Under the pieces are notes generated by a model. That model was not told the origin of the DNA, did no database searches, and worked only from the letters and a program-made list of their open reading frames with translations. 64,000 nucleotides of DNA from assembly GCF_035916875.1 (NCBI RefSeq), contig NZ_JAXUHN010000071.1:12971-76970 (forward strand), in the 5' to 3' direction. This document shows, piece after piece, positions 31,102-37,932 of this stretch. Source of the DNA: Methylomicrobium sp035916875 (lineage in GTDB: Bacteria > Pseudomonadota > Gammaproteobacteria > Methylococcales > Methylomonadaceae). Each line of letters starts with the position of its first letter. Position 1 is the first letter of the stretch. Position numbers and translations under genes: made by a program.

Positions 31102-31138
31102 CAAATCAAGCTAATTGGTAGTTGTTAAATCGCGGTAA

Positions 31139-32152
31139 TCATCCTTCCAGCAACGCAACAAGCTGCACGGTTGTTAGCTCAGCCTCGAACTCATGTCCGT
31201 CATCCTCATACTTCAACCAAGCCCATCCATCGGCTGGTGGGCGTCGAGTTAGGATCAGACGAGCTAGACGACCATCATGATTTACGTGAATAATGGCCTT
31301 TTTGAGCTTTTCTGGATCATCTAACTTCACTATCTTCTTGGCGTCCGAGCTTTTCTGGTCTTCTTGCTCTCTCTCGCCTGTCTCGGCATCGGTCTTTCCA
31401 GCTAGTGCGTTCACCGTCTTAGAATCATTAACTTCGCCGCCATCATGAATGCGCTTGTCTTCTAAGAATTCGTGCAGCAGCTTAACTGATCCCCGCGTCA
31501 GCTCTTGGCTCTCGTCGGCTAACCATAAGCGCACTTGCTCAGGGTTTTTCTTATAATCTTTCACCAGTTCATTGATGACTGTTACATCATTAGCCCGTCC
31601 GGTGCTGAATGCAGTGGCAATGGGGTCCGGTAGGTCGAGCAACACCACATGCTGCGTCACAAATGCTGGGGATTTTCCAATTTCTCGGGCGATTTCGCTT
31701 TTTTTCTTTCCCTTAGCCAGTTCTCGGCCAATAAAGTCAGCAATCTCGCGAGCAGTCAGCTCGTTGCGTTGCAGATTCTCGATAACCTGGTCTGCTTCGG
31801 AATAGTCGTTATCGATGAAAGCTGGGATGCTGTCTTTCCCTGCGATCCGCGACGCACGAAATCGTCGCGCTCCGTGATTGATGACGTAGCGACCTTCTAC
31901 CTTGGGGTGCTCACGAACAGAAATTGGAGATTTCACCCCGCGATCCTCGATGGTTTCGGCTAGCTCCGCCAGGCTTTCCTTGGAAAAGCCTGGATTATCT
32001 GCGTGGCGCGGTTGATTGGGATCTTCGTCAATCAGGTCCAGGGACAATTGCAATGGGCCGTTCGTTTTACCGTCCATTACCGGCTGGTTCAGAAGGTCTG
32101 ATAAGTCGCCAAGGCTGTCTAGGCCAAGTCCGGACATTATTGGTCTAATCAT
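31139..32152 (-). CDS. korB: KorB, ParB-family global repressor and partition protein
   Basis: A 337-aa ParB-type protein. The N-terminal ParB domain has LSLDLIDEDPNQPRH and GRYVINHGARRFRA (about residues 38-130). The helix-turn-helix is KSEIAREIGKSPAFVTQHVV. The C-terminus (residues ~275-337, HDGRLARLILTRRPP) is the KorB SH3-like dimerisation domain. KorB binds TTTAGCSGCTAAA, found at nine places in this window, and partners IncC for partition. Its ATG overlaps the incC stop (ATGA). A second Met five codons on is an alternative start. Confidence 0.95.
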   Translation of the reverse strand: MIRPIMSGLGLDSLGDLSDLLNQPVMDGKTNGPLQLSLDLIDEDPNQPRHADNPGFSKESLAELAETIEDRGVKSPISVREHPKVEGRYVINHGARRFRASRIAGKDSIPAFIDNDYSEADQVIENLQRNELTAREIADFIGRELAKGKKKSEIAREIGKSPAFVTQHVVLLDLPDPIATAFSTGRANDVTVINELVKDYKKNPEQVRLWLADESQELTRGSVKLLHEFLEDKRIHDGGEVNDSKTVNALAGKTDAETGEREQEDQKSSDAKKIVKLDDPEKLKKAIIHVNHDGRLARLILTRRPPADGWAWLKYEDDGHEFEAELTTVQLVALLEG

Positions 32153-33243
32153 TGGTAAATCTCCATTTTCATAATTATGTGGGCAGCCAGAGCGCGGACT
32201 TCCTGTGTGGCTTTCCTTGCGGCTGTTTTTTTAATCCGCCAAACTGGCATACCTGATGCCAGCGCATCAGCAATACTGCTGCGCAGCCCAACTCCTGTCG
32301 GTATCATCAGTTGAGGGTAAGCTCGTTCCAATTCCTCAAGGTGCCGGCCATGTCTCGGATTTCGAGAGTCCACCTTGCTCGGGATCATGCCAAGGAATTG
32401 TAATTTGGGATTCACTTTCCGAATGTTCGCTATGGTTGTTACCATTTTCTTGATGCCTTGAATGCTGTAGGCTTCAAGTTCAATGGGCGATATCACATAG
32501 TCGGCTGCCAATAGCGCTGCGGCCATGCTGACACCAAGAGACGGCGCAGTATCAATTAAGCACACATCAAAACCTTGTGAACTGAGGTTAGCGATAGCAG
32601 CCCGAAAGTTAGTTCCAGCCTCATTTAATGCCATTTTTTCCATATTTGCCAATCCTGCATCGGATTCAATAAGAGCAATTACGGGCATGTTGTCTTTGGT
32701 TTTATTTTCCAGTTCGAGTGATTCGACACCGAACATGGAGCTGGCCAGAAGCCCGGACTGGAAGGCTTGTAGGGTGTAAGAGGCATTAGCCTGTGTATCC
32801 AGATCAATCACGGCTACCTTCAGCCCTCGCTCGAAAAAATCGAATGCTAGGTGTACCAGTGTCGAGGTTTTACCAACTCCACCTTTTTGGTTGGCCGTGA
32901 CTAACGTTTTCATGATGCTTGTTCCTTTGTCTTTTTGGCGGCGTCTGCTGCCCACTTCTTGACTATGAATGCTTGATGTTCCGGTAGAACTGCGGTCACT
33001 CGTTCGAAACCGACTGGCAAGTTTGCTTCGTGTGCCGCCCATACTCTGTTGACCGCCTGCGATACCGCTCCCCTGCTTAATCCCAGCGTCGTTGCATACT
33101 CGGCTTGTGGCCTTCCTTCTACCAGTACGCCCCACGCTATGTCTACAGTTTGTTGTCCAATTTCCAGATCTTTGATTGCCTTCTGGAACTGATCCTCGGT
33201 CAATATTTTTTTCATAGATAACACCCATATATTCTCCACACAC
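32149..33243 (-). CDS. incC: IncC, ParA-family partition ATPase
   Basis: The long form is 364 codons, the length of RK2 IncC1. Residues 1-110 are low in structure and are read from the same DNA as korA in another frame. From M111 (ATG 32913) the conserved ATPase begins: MKTLVTANQKGGVGKTSTLV with the deviant Walker A, VAVIDLDTQANAS, and CLIDTAPSLGVSMAAALLAA. So a long IncC1 and a short IncC2 (254 aa) are expected, as in RK2. It is transcribed from the KorA/KorB-controlled promoter at 33287-33332 and overlaps korB at its end. Confidence 0.93.
   Translation of the reverse strand: MCGEYMGVIYEKNIDRGSVPEGNQRSGNWTTNCRHSVGRTGRRKATSRVCNDAGIKQGSGIAGGQQSMGGTRSKLASRFRTSDRSSTGTSSIHSQEVGSRRRQKDKGTSIMKTLVTANQKGGVGKTSTLVHLAFDFFERGLKVAVIDLDTQANASYTLQAFQSGLLASSMFGVESLELENKTKDNMPVIALIESDAGLANMEKMALNEAGTNFRAAIANLSSQGFDVCLIDTAPSLGVSMAAALLAADYVISPIELEAYSIQGIKKMVTTIANIRKVNPKLQFLGMIPSKVDSRNPRHGRHLEELERAYPQLMIPTGVGLRSSIADALASGMPVWRIKKTAARKATQEVRALAAHIIMKMEIYQ
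32910..33215 (-). CDS. korA: KorA (TrfB) repressor, overlapping incC
   Basis: A 101-aa protein from ATG 33215: MKKILTEDQFQKAIKDLEIG, then the helix-turn-helix YATTLGLSRGAVSQAVNRVW, and the dimerisation end FERVTAVLPEHQAFIVKKW. It matches RK2 KorA throughout. KorA binds GTTTAGCTAAAC, present upstream of this gene and of repA. The gene lies entirely inside the first third of incC in a different frame and ends as IncC2 begins, an arrangement known in IncP. The C-terminal domain is shared with TrbA (35612-35974). Confidence 0.95.
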   Translation of the reverse strand: MKKILTEDQFQKAIKDLEIGQQTVDIAWGVLVEGRPQAEYATTLGLSRGAVSQAVNRVWAAHEANLPVGFERVTAVLPEHQAFIVKKWAADAAKKTKEQAS

Positions 33244-33286
33244 CCTGATGTTGAAAAAAGGCGGTTACAGCCACCTACGGCACAAG

Positions 33287-33332
33287 AGTTTAGCTAAACA
33301 ACAAATAACAGTCAATCTTTTTAGCCGCTAAA
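33287..33332 (-). promoter_or_regulatory. korA-incC-korB promoter with KorA and KorB operators
   Basis: On the minus strand: TTGACT (-35, 33315-33310), 17-bp spacer, TAAACT (-10, 33292-33287). The KorA operator GTTTAGCTAAAC (33288-33299) covers the -10, and the KorB operator TTTAGCCGCTAAA (33320-33332) flanks the -35. This is the RK2 korA promoter layout and implies autoregulation by KorA with KorB. Confidence 0.88.
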
Positions 33333-33337
33333 ATTTT

Positions 33338-33652
33338 CTAAATTCCTTTCGGTTTGTAAATTGAGACATAATATGTGAGGGCTGTCAGCACAGAAAAATG
33401 CATTAAAAAATTCCAGCCTGCATAAACGTCTGGTGTGTTCCAATGGTAAATTATCCGGAACATCTGAACTAAAATGTCAAGAGACAGTACCCATTTGAAG
33501 ATGGGCCAAGTAAGCACAGTTACTACCCATACGAAGCGAATAACGCAGTCGAAAACGGTTTTTGCTATGACATTTAATCGGTTGGTTGACTTGTCTTGAA
33601 CAGAGCCTACAGATTGAGTTTTCTTTGCTGGAAACTTGATTATATTTGTCAT
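33338..33652 (-). CDS. kleE: KleE
   Basis: A 104-aa protein starting MTNIIKFPAKK with two hydrophobic membrane segments (FVWVVTVLTWPIFKWVLSL; FLMHFSVLTALTYYVSIY) and the ending KPKGI. The sequence follows KleE of IncP plasmids closely. KleE belongs to the Kor-regulated kle functions and its role is unknown. It sits between oriV and korA, as the last remnant of a kle operon; kleA-D and kleF are absent here. Confidence 0.85.
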   Translation of the reverse strand: MTNIIKFPAKKTQSVGSVQDKSTNRLNVIAKTVFDCVIRFVWVVTVLTWPIFKWVLSLDILVQMFRIIYHWNTPDVYAGWNFLMHFSVLTALTYYVSIYKPKGI

Positions 33653-33740
33653 CACTTGACTCTCTACGCGCTAACGTATTCAATATTACATACTTCCCCC
33701 ACCCTGGGAAAGTACGGCTTCGGTGTTACAGCGCCAAGCC

Positions 33741-33766
33741 AAAAACGCCCCGGAGAAATCCGGGGC
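33741..33766 (-). terminator. Terminator between oriV and kleE
   Basis: GCCCCGG (33747-33753) pairs with CCGGGGC (33760-33766) and is followed on the minus strand by GTTTTTGG. It probably ends transcripts coming from repA and oriV before kleE. Confidence 0.7.
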
Positions 33767-33845
33767 ATTCTCAATTCAATTGCTGTAGCCTTCTCACCTC
33801 AGATGCAGTCAGTTTGTTTTATTATTAGATTTATAATGCTGACTT

Positions 33846-33858
33846 TTTAGCCGCTAAA
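33846..33858. promoter_or_regulatory. KorB-type operator near oriV
   Basis: A perfect TTTAGCCGCTAAA palindrome about 200 bases upstream of kleE and 300 bases from the iterons. It may control a minus-strand promoter or act in partition. Confidence 0.7.
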
Positions 33859-33899
33859 ATCTCTCTTTGGAGTTAATCCCTCTTTCTAAATGTACCTTC

Positions 33900-34362
33900 C
33901 CATGTAAATGACAAGGTTGCCTTCTTCCTTGTAAACCTAGTTTCTTAATTTCGATATATACTATACATCTTTTTCCTTAGTCTGTCTCTGAGCTTTTACC
34001 TACATTTTGTTTACAAAGATGGCGATTGTTTTATAGGCAATTTTTGATGCATCTCTGATGAGTTATACACAGGTGAAAAGGTTTTAGAGTTTTAAATAAG
34101 TTTTATTATGTTTTAGACAAAAAAAACACTATATTCATATTATAAAACAGCGACATAGAAGTATTCCCGGTTCCTAAAGTACGGCTTTCGGTTCTTAATG
34201 TACGATTTTTGGTTCTTAATGTACGGCTTCCAGTTCCTAATGTACGCCCAACCCACAAGCCAATGGCCTATGCCTGCCTAAGTAACGGTTTAGCAAAACT
34301 TTTTACGCGATTAGATGGTTTAGCTTTACTAATTTGCATGGGTGTCCCGTACATTAGGAACC
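33900..34362. other. oriV: Vegetative replication origin oriV
   Basis: An A+T-rich gene-free region next to repA. It has a perfect DnaA box TTATACACA (34063-34071), four direct 15-bp iterons in a 21-bp register (34169-34246) and one inverted iteron (34348-34362). Two KorA-like sites with one or more mismatches (34288-34299 GTTTAGCAAAAC; 34318-34329) and a CGATATATAC motif (33952-33961) lie in it. DnaA box plus iterons plus adjacent initiator gene define the origin. Confidence 0.85.
34169..34246 (+). repeat. Four RepA iterons
   Basis: Copies of RGTTCYTAAWGTACG at 34169-34183, 34190-34204, 34211-34225 and 34232-34246, spaced exactly 21 bp (two helical turns). They should bind RepA. A fifth, inverted copy is at 34348-34362, overlapping the repA stop codon. 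Confidence 0.9.
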
Positions 34363-35421
34363 TATTACCTCTTCTTCGCCGGTAGCGATGGATGCACTTC
34401 GGTATTGCATTACCAGGACAGGACCAATCTGTCCTTGTTCTTCTGAAAGGGTGTATTCTGGCATGTCATTGGCCTCGATCAGCTTGCGTAGGGTAAAGTT
34501 GAATTTCTTAAGAGTGCCGGAGCTGCCGCTGCGTTCATAGATTGTCTGGAAGGCCCATTTGGCGTGCGTTTTTCCGGCTGCACGTCGAGCCAGGCGATAA
34601 ACAAAGCGACCAATGCCTGGATCGATCAGGAAGTAGTCGGGGTGGACTGTTAGCACTTCCGGGTTCTTTCCTTCCACGATCTCGCGGAACATCCATTCTG
34701 CAAGTTCGATTTCGATGTATTCAGGCTTCCCATTTTCGTTCGCGATGATTTTGTATCGGCTAATAAGAGCTTCTCCTTCTGAGACTGTCACGGTACGCCC
34801 GTTTTTAGCTTTTTTGGTGCGCTGCATGGCAACGTGAGTTGTGTTCAAACGGAGGCACGTTGCCACTAGGTCGTCTTTTTGCTTCCCTCCATCTGCGCGT
34901 CGGCAGAATTTGAGTACATCCCCGACATGCGGCCGGAACACTCGCCCAGGTTTTTCGCCCTTTCCGTCCCGGTAGCGGTTCATTGCTTCTGTGAGGTGCG
35001 ACACTGCCATCAGAACTAGGTCATAGTCCCATACCGATGCCATGCCGGCAGGCCCGGACGAGACCTCGACATGACCATCTGGCAGATCGTATCGAATAAC
35101 TTCACCCGCTCTTTTTTCTTTTTTTGACAGCCGGAAAACGGCTACGTCCATGATGCTGCGACTATCCTTGGTTCCTACGTCATAGAGAGCAGGCATGAAA
35201 AGGTCTAACTGCTGGTCACTCTTTGGCCGTCGGCGAACAGTCGAAGGGGAGGTGCCGACATTTTCCTGACGAAGACGTGTTGCTACTTCGTTGTTGCTTT
35301 CTCCAGGCCGGGCTTCAGCTTCGATGCGACTGTGTTGGTCTCGCACCCGATTGATACGGCCGATTAGGTCGTTGGTTGTAATGCTGTCATTCTGATCTCG
35401 GCTGCTGGTACGTTTTGTCAT
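34354..35421 (-). CDS. repA: RepA replication initiator (replication initiator protein A type)
   Basis: A 355-aa protein. Residues 1-70 are variable and charged. From QLDLFMPALYDVGTKDSRSI the core follows: SIMDVAVFRLSKKEKR, VWDYDLVLMAVSHLTEAMNR, VLKFCRRADGGKQ, EYIEIELAEWMFREIVEG and DYFLIDPGIGRFVYRLARR. This fits the RPA (PF10134-like) initiators and not IncP TrfA. It is next to iterons and a DnaA box. Its promoter (35533-35561) carries KorA and KorB operators, so copy number is tied to the Kor regulon. The last codons Gly-Ser-stop are encoded by an inverted iteron. Confidence 0.88.
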   Translation of the reverse strand: MTKRTSSRDQNDSITTNDLIGRINRVRDQHSRIEAEARPGESNNEVATRLRQENVGTSPSTVRRRPKSDQQLDLFMPALYDVGTKDSRSIMDVAVFRLSKKEKRAGEVIRYDLPDGHVEVSSGPAGMASVWDYDLVLMAVSHLTEAMNRYRDGKGEKPGRVFRPHVGDVLKFCRRADGGKQKDDLVATCLRLNTTHVAMQRTKKAKNGRTVTVSEGEALISRYKIIANENGKPEYIEIELAEWMFREIVEGKNPEVLTVHPDYFLIDPGIGRFVYRLARRAAGKTHAKWAFQTIYERSGSSGTLKKFNFTLRKLIEANDMPEYTLSEEQGQIGPVLVMQYRSASIATGEEEVIGS

Positions 35422-35532
35422 GTTTTGGTTCCCTGCCGCGTGATTATTATGGTTTTTTGGTGTTTAATGGTATTTGTTGGCTTGGCTATCCGGGAAAGCT
35501 CAGTTGCGGGCTTGTACAAATCTCTAACAAGC

Positions 35533-35580
35533 AGTTTAGCTAAACAAACATTCAGAGTCAATAATATTTTAGCGGCTAAA
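35533..35580 (-). promoter_or_regulatory. repA promoter with KorA and KorB operators
   Basis: Minus strand: TTGACT (-35, 35561-35556), 17-bp spacer, TAAACT (-10, 35538-35533). The KorA operator GTTTAGCTAAAC (35534-35545) covers the -10, and the KorB operator TTTAGCGGCTAAA is at 35568-35580. The layout is almost identical to the korA promoter and to the RK2 trfA/trbA divergent region. Confidence 0.88.
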
Positions 35581-35611
35581 AAGCTGTGTCATCAAACAAG
35601 GTAAGACGTCA

Positions 35612-35974
35612 GTGTACAACTATATATTCTTTACAAATATTCTGCGTATCCTGGATGAGCGTGGAATGACGAAAAAAGAATTACACGAAATATCAGGAGT
35701 GTCGAACTCGTTTCTTTCTGATTTAACAACAGGAAACGGAAATCCATCGTTAAAGGTGATGGAGTCTATTGCGGAGGCATTAGATGTACCTCTTCCATTA
35801 TTACTTGAGTCAACAGACCTAAGCAAAGAAGACTTAGACGAACTTGCCGGAGGAAAAGCCAGAAGTAGTTTGCCGCCTGGATATGAAAGGGTATCGGCTA
35901 TTCTTCCTGAACACAAAGCATTTATTGTCAGGAAGTGGGGGGAGGAAACAAGAGAAAAACTAAGACAATCTTAG
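35612..35974 (+). CDS. trbA: TrbA transcriptional regulator
   Basis: A 120-aa protein with an N-terminal XRE-type helix-turn-helix (MTKKELHEISGVSNSFLSDL) and a C-terminal KorA-like dimerisation domain (YERVSAILPEHKAFIVRKW). This two-domain make-up is specific to IncP TrbA, which represses the tra and trb promoters. Start is GTG 35612 (AAGG about 12 bases upstream). It is divergent from repA and lies upstream of trbB, as in RK2. CGATATA motifs at the traG, traJ/K and trbB promoters are candidate targets. Confidence 0.92.
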   Translation: MYNYIFFTNILRILDERGMTKKELHEISGVSNSFLSDLTTGNGNPSLKVMESIAEALDVPLPLLLESTDLSKEDLDELAGGKARSSLPPGYERVSAILPEHKAFIVRKWGEETREKLRQS

Positions 35975-36055
35975 TCAGAACTAAGGAACTCTTAACCATA
36001 AGAAGAGAAAATAGCAGGGTCTTGGTCAATCTACAAAATATAACTGAAACTACTT

Positions 36056-36068
36056 TTTAGCCGCTAAA
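36056..36068. promoter_or_regulatory. KorB operator upstream of trbB
   Basis: A perfect TTTAGCCGCTAAA palindrome between trbA and trbB, 164 bases ahead of the trbB start. In RK2 KorB and TrbA together control trbB. Confidence 0.75.
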
Positions 36069-36154
36069 AGCCCTCCAGGTCGACCGGGGTTAATTACCTC
36101 TGAGCACTACAGGATATTCCACGTTGCCATTCTGATTATCATCAAACGATGATG

Positions 36155-36194
36155 CGATATAAACTATTGCATTGTTTTGTATTTCGGTATATCG
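36155..36194 (+). promoter_or_regulatory. CGATATA motifs at the trbB promoter
   Basis: CGATATAAAC (36155-36164, plus strand) and CGATATACCG (36194-36185, minus strand) form an interrupted inverted pair 40-80 bases before trbB. The first decamer is identical to one at the traJ/traK promoter. Candidate TrbA operator. Confidence 0.5.
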
Positions 36195-36231
36195 TATTTT
36201 ACCAGGAGCCGTGACAATATGAGAATCCGAA

Positions 36232-37200
36232 ATGACTGATAGCAAAGAAAAGTTCGATAGCGCAAGTGTCAAAGAACGGGCCAAACGCAAGCTAGAACGC
36301 GACATGGGAGCAGACCTATTGGCGGCTTTGCATGATCCGAAGACCGTCGAAGTCATGCTTAATGCCGATGGTAGGCTGTGGCAAGAGCGCCTGGGTGAGC
36401 CGATGAAGTGCATAGGCTCAATGCGCGTAGCCCAAGCGCAAGCAATCATCGAAACAATTGCTGGGTATCACGGCAAAGAAGTTACCCGGCAAAAACCTAT
36501 CCTGGAAGGGGAGTTGCCACTAGATGGCTCACGCTTCGCCGGCCAGCTTCCACCGGTTGTACCGGCACCGACCTTTGCGATCCGCAAGAGGGCAGTCGCC
36601 ATCTTTACCCTGGATCAATATGTAGAGCGCGGAATCATGACGGCCCAGCAGCGGCAGGTGCTAATTGATTCTGTTGCCGCGCATCAAAACATCCTTGTAA
36701 TCGGCGGCACCGGCTCGGGCAAGACAACGCTGGTAAATGCAATCATCAATCAGATGGTTATTAATAACCCAACCGAGCGTGTTTTCATTATCGAAGACAC
36801 CGGTGAAATCCAATGCGCCGCTGAAAACTACGTGCAGTACCACACGTCGCTCGAAGTCACGATGACCATGCTTTTGAAAACCACATTGCGTATGCGCCCA
36901 GACAGAATCCTGGTCGGAGAAGTACGTGGCCCGGAAGCTCTCGATTTATTAATGGCCTGGAACACAGGGCATGAAGGCGGTGCGGCAACCCTGCATGCAA
37001 ATAACGCCAAAGCCGGGCTTGATCGTCTTGCCATGCTTATCAGCATGCACCCGGATTCCCCCAAACCCATTGAACCGCTTATTGGCGAGGCTGTTCATGT
37101 TGTTGTTCATATCGCCAGAACCCAGGAGGGCCGGCGTATTCAGGAAATCCTTGAGGTTACCGGATTTCATGCTGGCCAATACATTACAAAGATCCTATAG
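36232..37200 (+). CDS. trbB: TrbB, VirB11-type secretion ATPase
   Basis: A 322-aa hexameric traffic ATPase. Walker A is LVIGGTGSGKTTLVNAI; the Asp box is FIIEDTGEIQ; Walker B/His box regions are RILVGEVRGPEALDLL and GHEGGAATLHANNA. It powers pilus biogenesis and substrate transfer at the inner face of the channel. First gene of the Tra2 operon, 11 bases before trbC. Confidence 0.95.
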   Translation: MTDSKEKFDSASVKERAKRKLERDMGADLLAALHDPKTVEVMLNADGRLWQERLGEPMKCIGSMRVAQAQAIIETIAGYHGKEVTRQKPILEGELPLDGSRFAGQLPPVVPAPTFAIRKRAVAIFTLDQYVERGIMTAQQRQVLIDSVAAHQNILVIGGTGSGKTTLVNAIINQMVINNPTERVFIIEDTGEIQCAAENYVQYHTSLEVTMTMLLKTTLRMRPDRILVGEVRGPEALDLLMAWNTGHEGGAATLHANNAKAGLDRLAMLISMHPDSPKPIEPLIGEAVHVVVHIARTQEGRRIQEILEVTGFHAGQYITKIL

Positions 37201-37211
37201 GAGAAATATCT

Positions 37212-37619
37212 ATGCAAAAACCATCATTCGATAACAATCGTAGCGCCTACCTTTACATGGGGATAATCGCTCTATTAGCGATCACCGTATTGGCTCCGAC
37301 ATCGGCCTTTGCTTCCGAAGGAACCGGCGGCTCGCTTCCCTATGAAAGCTGGCTGACCAACCTGCGCAACTCTGTCAGCGGTCCGGTGGCGTTTACGATA
37401 TCCATTATCGGCATCGTGGTTGCCGGCGGGGTTTTGATATTTGGCGGTGAACTCAACGGCTTTTTTAGAACATTGATATTTATCGTATTAGTCATGGCGT
37501 TGCTGGTCGGAGCACAAAGCATGATGGGTACGTTCTTTGGCCGTGGTGCAGAAATCGCATCTCTGAATGATCAGATACAGATAGCCAGCACTTCAGTTAC
37601 CAACGGAAAGGCTGCATAA
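37212..37619 (+). CDS. trbC: TrbC, cyclic conjugative pilin precursor
   Basis: A 135-aa prepilin. The signal region (GIIALLAITVLAPTSAFA) precedes Ser35; the core has two membrane helices; the segment MMGTFFGRG-AEIA ends the mature part at Gly112. In RP4 the mature pilin of 78 residues begins Ser-Glu-Gly, ends Gly before AEIA, and is joined head to tail by TraF. Here Ser35 to Gly112 is also 78 residues. GGAG lies just before the ATG. Confidence 0.95.
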   Translation: MQKPSFDNNRSAYLYMGIIALLAITVLAPTSAFASEGTGGSLPYESWLTNLRNSVSGPVAFTISIIGIVVAGGVLIFGGELNGFFRTLIFIVLVMALLVGAQSMMGTFFGRGAEIASLNDQIQIASTSVTNGKAA

Positions 37620-37620
37620 C

Positions 37621-37932
37621 ATGGCTCTACGCACCATTTCCATACGAAGGGCTGGCAATAGAGACAACCTGTTCATGGGCGGTGATCGTGAAATGGTGAT
37701 GTTCTCGGGTTTAGTTGCGGGAGCGCTGATATTCAGTGCTCAGGAGCTGAGGGCCACTATATTCGGCATTATTCTTTGGATCAGCGCGCTGTTCTTGTTT
37801 CGCCTAATGGCAAAGAGCGACCCAAAGATGCGTTACGTTTACCTGCGGAGCCGGCGTTATAAGACATATTACGCCCCACGCAGCACGCCATTTCGTGACA
37901 ACACGCAAAATCAATGGGGGCAATACAAATGA
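37621..37932 (+). CDS. trbD: TrbD, VirB3-type channel protein
   Basis: A 103-aa protein with a short cytoplasmic N-terminus (TISIRRAGNRDNLFMGGDRE), one or two membrane helices (MVMFSGLVAGALIF; LWISALFLFRLMA) and a basic C-terminus. It is the VirB3 homologue, partner of the VirB4-type ATPase TrbE. It starts one base after the trbC stop and overlaps trbE by four bases (ATGA). Confidence 0.92.
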   Translation: MALRTISIRRAGNRDNLFMGGDREMVMFSGLVAGALIFSAQELRATIFGIILWISALFLFRLMAKSDPKMRYVYLRSRRYKTYYAPRSTPFRDNTQNQWGQYK

